Positions 31,701 to 34,034 of a stretch of DNA of 34,034 nt are shown piece by piece. Positions within the stretch are counted from its first letter, which is position 1. Every line of letters begins with the position of its first letter. The stretch spans positions 1 to 34,034 of the forward strand of contig CACAPQ010000023.1 of assembly GCA_902534325.1 (NCBI GenBank), given 5' to 3'. The position numbers were made by a program, and so were the translations under genes. This DNA is from Paracoccaceae bacterium. Its GTDB lineage: Bacteria > Pseudomonadota > Alphaproteobacteria > Rhodobacterales > Rhodobacteraceae. The notes beneath the pieces were generated by a model that worked only from the letters and a program-made list of their open reading frames with translations, did not search any database and was not told the origin of the DNA.

Positions 31701-31988
31701 ATAAAGTTTGAAAGAGCGTCAGCATTTGGTCCTTCTATTGGTATTTCACTAGAGGGGTACTATGCTAAAGCTACTAACGATTTAAATATGCAAGGGGTTT
31801 TATCGCCACTTTATGTTGTCAACGCAATCGGATCTATCTTTACAAGAAAAGGTGAGGGGCTTTTAGGTTTTAATTATAGATTAAAGGGAAATGCGGAGAG
31901 GCCAGAAGTGCTAGTTAATCCGCTTTCTATTTTTACTCCAGCCATTTTCCGAGAAATTTTTCGTCGGCCAGTTCCTAATTTGGAATAG
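28725..31988 (+). CDS. YhdP/AsmA-like (DUF3971) envelope protein
   Basis: A 1087-aa protein with a short cytoplasmic tail, one N-terminal membrane helix (about residues 19-43) and a very long periplasmic body rich in alternating short strands, as in AsmA/TamB-type bridge proteins. The middle (about 250-550) fits DUF3971. The C-terminal part (about 900-1060), with GTAYLNLRHLKNSSGMQGKL and LLDQLQGPGLVLNEIEADF, fits the AsmA-like C-terminal module of YhdP. Family members carry phospholipid from the inner to the outer membrane. The start is TTG at 28725 with AAAGAGAA upstream; no ATG is available in frame before the membrane helix. It is followed 3 bases later by queA, probably on the same transcript, although the functions are unrelated. 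Confidence 0.88.
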   Translation: MRNFFKKFLISKTDSSILRWVATLVLSLVLLLCVVTIAFLAVLRDREVEIPQSFASKILSEVNSISSTYLIEASSVHLSLDEGFSPEIKISNIDLSIPDKEPILSFNSLTTKFSLVDLISGKFRVSSVTLDSANLSIVRKDNGSFNLELGAENISGSDYWDTSSVLKKLDGFFTSDEMERFQDLNLFGLTAQLEDQRTDKRYTIDGARLRLSREDEALVMSFDLALLSGGQGASTVEGNFKRTIGQLDGEFGLLFNDVSAQDIANLSPEFGWLNVLEAPISGAFRGSLNKDGNLNPVNATLRMGSGLLKPTSDIKGTAFNFNSARTYFSYAPGSGEVSFDEIFIDSKDLKATADGFLIIEDIKDIPETFVAQLNFTDLQTGGFGLFNNGISSNSAATTFKVQLDPFDVEIPQLYIYDQNTAVSVHTEGFISVKDDNWVVSLTTHSDDADLENVFYFWPEKHKPKVRKWVAEHFEESNLFDISMQTELENGLGPKLSWSFAFSDTSFAPLKGFPKIEQSSGHFVSKDYATSVILEEGIIFDNVGKVIDISGSSFFIKDSRIKPSPAEIQINANGALNSMSDVLNNPPLKLLDRVQQPVNFGNAQVSGKGRVELLLKRNLTSDEISYEVIGTAKKFSSELINPDFDISSGTLDFFADKQGLKIEGNAKIKNLPVRAQFSGALATDEAKFLEIAFNVSRQALEMLPFTMPDIKISGSAPAKLYLKFLESKKAEFELVSNLKGVELSYPPIGWVKEMNGEAELKVSGALGTEFVIDKISLNSPELVLEGSAVKKIDESITLNFEKLALKDVFDLQLAVEKDGALEITGGQLDMQEFLKLPLGENSSKKSTPIKVYLDELKLHQEQVITRFTAILETNGKGKFSGSLNDLASFDGDLERVEEGYSVRAYSNNAGSFIRALGAARAADGGTAYLNLRHLKNSSGMQGKLKIKNIRLRNMPALLELLDAISIVGLLDQLQGPGLVLNEIEADFVNLPDQIKFERASAFGPSIGISLEGYYAKATNDLNMQGVLSPLYVVNAIGSIFTRKGEGLLGFNYRLKGNAERPEVLVNPLSIFTPAIFREIFRRPVPNLE

Positions 31989-31991
31989 CCT

Positions 31992-33044
31992 ATGTTTTTA
32001 AGTGATTTTGATTTTGATTTGCCGGAAGAATTAATTGCGACAAGACCGGCCAGCCCGAGATCTTCAGCTCGGTTGCTGGTGGCAAAAGGAGATAAAATCA
32101 ATGATAGTTTTGTTGATAATCTCCCAAAATTTTTAAAATCTGGAGATAGATTAGTTTTGAATGATACAAAGGTACTTCCGGCAAGATTGAATGGATTTAG
32201 AAACCGGTCAACGGATGGTAATAAAATATCATCTGCCAAAATAGAGGTTACTCTTCTAACCGCAAAAAAGCAGCGAATATGGAGTGCATTGATTAAACCA
32301 TTGCGTAAAATAAAATTAGGAGAGACAATTTATTTCAGTAAAAGTTTTAAAGCGAAACTTATAGACAAAGTCTATGGGCAGGCTTTGCTTCAATTTAATA
32401 TTGATGGCTCTGAATTCATGAGCTCTTTGGAAGATCTTGGGGTCATGCCTCTACCCCCATATATTGCTTCAAAGCGGAAAGCAGATGACTACGACAAGCT
32501 TGATTATCAAACTGTCTTTGCCCGGAAGTTGGGTTCGATAGCGGCACCAACCGCCTCTTTACATTTTGACAAAGTTTTGTTGGACAAAATTAAGGATATT
32601 GGCGTAGAAATTTCTTTTGTAACGCTTCATGTTGGAGCAGGAACATTTCTGCCCGTTAAAAATGATGAAATTAAAAAGCATAAAATGCATGCTGAATATG
32701 GAGAGATTAGTCAGCTGGCAGTAGACGAGATAAAAAAAACACAAAAAAATGGCGGAAGAATAATACCTGTGGGGACCACCGCTTTAAGATTGTTAGAAAC
32801 TGCAGCTCAATCGACTGGAAAATTATGCGAATGGCGCGGCGAGACCGATATTTTTATCTACCCGGGTTTCAAATTTAAAGTCGCTGATGGCTTAATGACA
32901 AACTTCCATCTACCAAAATCTACTTTAATCATGCTCGTGTCGGCTATTATGAGTAAAGAAACTATTGAAACTATCTACAAACACGCCATAACGCATCGAT
33001 ATAGATTTTTTTCTTATGGAGATTCGTCGCTTCTTTTTCCATAG
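31992..33044 (+). CDS. queA: S-adenosylmethionine:tRNA ribosyltransferase-isomerase QueA
   Basis: Transfers and rearranges the ribosyl part of SAM onto 7-aminomethyl-7-deazaguanine at tRNA position 34, giving epoxyqueuosine. The 350 aa match QueA from the N-terminal FDFDLPEELIATRPA through LVLNDTKVLPARL, PLPPYI, APTASLHF, VTLHVGAGTF and TNFHLPKSTL. The ATG lies 3 bases after the AsmA-like stop. The product feeds the GluQRS reaction encoded upstream in the window. Its tgt partner, often adjacent in bacteria, is not in the window, though the downstream flank is cut. Confidence 0.97.
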   Translation: MFLSDFDFDLPEELIATRPASPRSSARLLVAKGDKINDSFVDNLPKFLKSGDRLVLNDTKVLPARLNGFRNRSTDGNKISSAKIEVTLLTAKKQRIWSALIKPLRKIKLGETIYFSKSFKAKLIDKVYGQALLQFNIDGSEFMSSLEDLGVMPLPPYIASKRKADDYDKLDYQTVFARKLGSIAAPTASLHFDKVLLDKIKDIGVEISFVTLHVGAGTFLPVKNDEIKKHKMHAEYGEISQLAVDEIKKTQKNGGRIIPVGTTALRLLETAAQSTGKLCEWRGETDIFIYPGFKFKVADGLMTNFHLPKSTLIMLVSAIMSKETIETIYKHAITHRYRFFSYGDSSLLFP

Positions 33045-33077
33045 AAAATCCGCGTTCTTTTTTTTTGAGGTGTTAAT

Positions 33078-34034
33078 ATGCTACTCGTTATGCAAGGGTC
33101 TTGGGCTCTCTTGTTGGGTATGCTTTTCTTGCAGCTTGGAAATGGCCTTCAAGGTACGTTACTCAGTGTAAGAGGAGAATTAGAAGACTTTTCTACTTTT
33201 GAGATGTCAGTTGTAATGTCGGCCTATTTTGTGGGTTTCCTAGGGGCCAGTAGATTGGTTCCTGAGTTCATAAGGCGTGTGGGTCATGTCAGAGTTTTTG
33301 CAGCTTTGGCCTCACTAATATCTGCAATTTTAATCCTATATCCTCTTTTGGTGAATCCTTGGATCTGGACTGGGGGAAGAATTATTATCGGATTTTGCTT
33401 TTGTGGTGTTTATATAACAGCCGAAAGTTGGTTGAATAATGCCGCTAAAAATGAAAACCGAGGCCAGCTTTTATCGTCTTACATGGTTGTACAAATGGCC
33501 GGTATTGTAGCAGCACAACTTTTATTACTTGTCGGCGACCCGGGTGGATTTGAGCTTTTTGTATTAATTTCTGTACTAGTATCAATTTCTTTTGCGCCAA
33601 TTTTATTATCTATTACTCCCACTCCTGCTTTTGAGGCTACTAAACCGATGAGTATCAAGGAGTTGTTTAAAACTTCACCCTTAGGTTGTGTTGGCATGTT
33701 TTTTTTGGGGGGTATATTCTCAGCTCAATTTGGTATGGCTCCAGTATTTGGAACTACAGCTGGCTTATCATTGTCTGAAATTGCAACTTTTGTTGCTGCA
33801 TTCTATATTGGAGCAATGGTCTTCCAGTTCCCGGTTGGTTGGCTATCAGATCGAATGGATCGTAGAATTTTGATTGTTGCAACGTCTGCAATTGGATTTA
33901 TTGCGGCCTTAACTTCAATCTTGGTCGTAGATGTTTTTTTAGTCTTAGTGGGTAGTGCATTTCTTATTGGAGGTATGTCCAATCCCCTATACTCACTACT
34001 GATAGCGTATACAAATGACTTTTTAGAGCTTGAT
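33078..34034 (+). CDS. MFS transporter, YcaD-like (3' end beyond window)
   Basis: The reading frame starts at ATG 33078, with GAGGTG 6 bases upstream, and stays open to the last base, giving 319 codons without a stop. The protein starts MLLVMQGSWALLLGMLFLQLGNG, and I count about nine or ten hydrophobic segments so far, so most of a 12-helix major facilitator is present. Family landmarks are RRVGHVRVFAALAS after helix 2, GFCFCGVYITAESWLNN in helix 4, and GWLSDRMDRRILIV, the MFS loop motif, in the second half. This resembles the YcaD branch, whose substrates are unknown. It may share the queA transcript; only 33 bases separate them, and the T-run there has no stem. Confidence 0.88.
   Translation, partial: MLLVMQGSWALLLGMLFLQLGNGLQGTLLSVRGELEDFSTFEMSVVMSAYFVGFLGASRLVPEFIRRVGHVRVFAALASLISAILILYPLLVNPWIWTGGRIIIGFCFCGVYITAESWLNNAAKNENRGQLLSSYMVVQMAGIVAAQLLLLVGDPGGFELFVLISVLVSISFAPILLSITPTPAFEATKPMSIKELFKTSPLGCVGMFFLGGIFSAQFGMAPVFGTTAGLSLSEIATFVAAFYIGAMVFQFPVGWLSDRMDRRILIVATSAIGFIAALTSILVVDVFLVLVGSAFLIGGMSNPLYSLLIAYTNDFLELD

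Noticed and set aside
33045-33070. T-run between queA and the transporter gene as a terminator
   Set aside because: No stem precedes the run of T, so read-through is as likely.

Overview
The window is AT-rich chromosomal DNA from an alphaproteobacterium, most likely a low-GC marine Rhodobacterales (roseobacter-type) lineage. The evidence is the protein set and gene pairings (guaB next to an RsmB/NOP methyltransferase, a P-loop protein upstream of metA, an IscU-like scaffold divergent from hisI, bactofilin with an M23 peptidase, bcp divergent from a YhdP/AsmA-like giant) and a perfect alphaproteobacterial LexA box (GAAC-N7-GAAC) before recA. Genus level is inference only. I see no rRNA, tRNA, CRISPR array, insertion sequence, prophage or plasmid gene. 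Composition looks even throughout, so this reads as vertically inherited core genome.

Layout. 1-3.9 kb: guaB, rsmB and SOS-controlled recA, closed by a GC-rich terminator. 4-6.6 kb: alaS. 6.6-8.4 kb, minus strand: a P-loop protein of unknown function followed by metA (predicted homoserine acetyltransferase). 8.6-10.3 kb: an Old Yellow Enzyme and a convergent cytochrome b561. 10.4-13.7 kb: guaA divergent from an MttB-family methyltransferase. 13.8-16.6 kb: lipA, then TPR protein and mnmA on the minus strand. 16.8-21.2 kb: ligA and recG (1-nt overlap), then a 40-codon membrane peptide gene behind two LexA-like boxes. 21.2-24.9 kb: IscU-like scaffold, and the tight run hisI, trmFO, methyltransferase, gluQRS. 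25-28.7 kb: ECHDC3-like protein, hotdog thioesterase, bactofilin, M23 peptidase, Bcp. 28.7-34 kb: AsmA-like protein, queA and an MFS transporter that runs off the window end. No gene-free stretch exceeds 300 bases.

Themes. Both guanine-branch enzymes (IMP to XMP to GMP) lie in the first 12 kb. RNA modification is heavily represented (rsmB, mnmA, trmFO, gluQRS, queA, plus alaS); QueA makes the precursor of the nucleoside that GluQRS glutamylates. DNA repair is represented by recA, ligA and recG. Envelope functions are the bactofilin/M23 pair and the AsmA-like protein.

The best candidate for something undescribed is the interval after recG: an 11-bp perfect inverted repeat whose arms each belong to a one-mismatch LexA box, placed before a tiny single-TM peptide. 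This is the arrangement expected of a TisB-like SOS-induced membrane peptide. Secondary leads are the P-loop/metA pair with its leader hairpin, the lipA operator-like repeat, and paralogues lacking canonical catalytic or ligand residues.
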